Shown: piece by piece, positions 63,957 through 64,000 of the stretch
Layout of the letters: each line of letters begins with the position of its first letter
Position numbering within the stretch: the first letter of the stretch is position 1
Source: Haloarchaeobius sp. HME9146
GTDB lineage: Archaea > Halobacteriota > Halobacteria > Halobacteriales > Natrialbaceae
Direction of reading: 5' to 3'
Assembly: GCF_025399835.1 (NCBI RefSeq)
Contig: NZ_JAODVR010000001.1
Coordinates: forward strand, 2,480,001 to 2,544,000
Length of the DNA stretch: 64,000 bases
Made by a program: the position numbers and the translations under genes
The notes under the pieces: generated by a model
Databases searched by the model: none
The model's input: only the letters and a program-made list of their open reading frames with translations
What the model was told of the DNA's origin: nothing

Positions 63957-64000
63957 CTTCGCGTTCCCGAAAGCCTGCCATCTGTCACCACCACACAAGT

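Overview
The window reads as a haloarchaeal chromosome (Halobacteria). The first 30.3 kb is GC-rich, its proteins are strongly acidic, and it carries archaeal information-processing genes: TFB, aIF2-beta, a three-OB-fold RPA operon, an Lhr helicase and an archaeal GHMP shikimate kinase. It also holds a PGF-CTERM surface protein and an archaetidylserine decarboxylase. Several genes have a TATA box about 25-28 nt upstream of the start codon, which fits leaderless transcripts. I see no rRNA, tRNA, CRISPR array or intact insertion sequence.

Region 1 (1-30,286) is ordinary chromosome. From the left it holds the C-terminal part of a Cdc48-type AAA ATPase, an HTH/zinc-ribbon regulator, membrane and secreted proteins, archaetidylserine decarboxylase and Lhr. 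Next is the rpa-rpap-phosphoesterase operon, where three genes overlap at their start and stop codons and rpap carries a 24-bp repeat array. Then come a riboflavin/F420-pathway reductase, a nucleotidyltransferase, a histidine kinase, a glutaredoxin-thioredoxin reductase fusion, a DUF389 membrane protein, small regulators, the five-repeat surface protein and TFB. The stretch ends with aIF2-beta, UPF0058, DUF555, an Ogg-type glycosylase, an epimerase, shikimate kinase and chorismate mutase.

Region 2 (about 30.3-62.8 kb) is an AT-richer, patchwork accessory island. Its left part looks like an integrative element: a tyrosine integrase, a protein with only the integrase core-binding domain, and two small DNA-binding proteins, all in one overlapping operon. 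Beyond these are two winged-helix regulators, a CoiA-like nuclease, a rhomboid protease and an 880-aa double winged-helix protein. The middle is a restriction or defence locus: an Eco57I-class adenine methyltransferase, a NucS/DUF91 nuclease fused to a RAMA-like domain, an unrecognised protein with a possible nuclease motif, and a PLD-nuclease/SNF2-helicase fusion. An AbrB-like protein and a serine recombinase follow.

The right part of the island holds an overlapping AAA ATPase/DUF6414 gene pair, a DUF2321-like zinc protein, a phosphoesterase fused to a DEDD exonuclease, a PD-(D/E)XK protein and several small proteins. Two 21-bp motifs resembling origin recognition boxes lie upstream of the zinc protein and the phosphoesterase fusion. 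This cluster is the best candidate for an undescribed system.

Region 3 (62.8-64.0 kb) returns to GC-rich sequence with a CaCA-family cation antiporter. The antiporter gene is flanked by two diverged copies of a 52-bp sequence.
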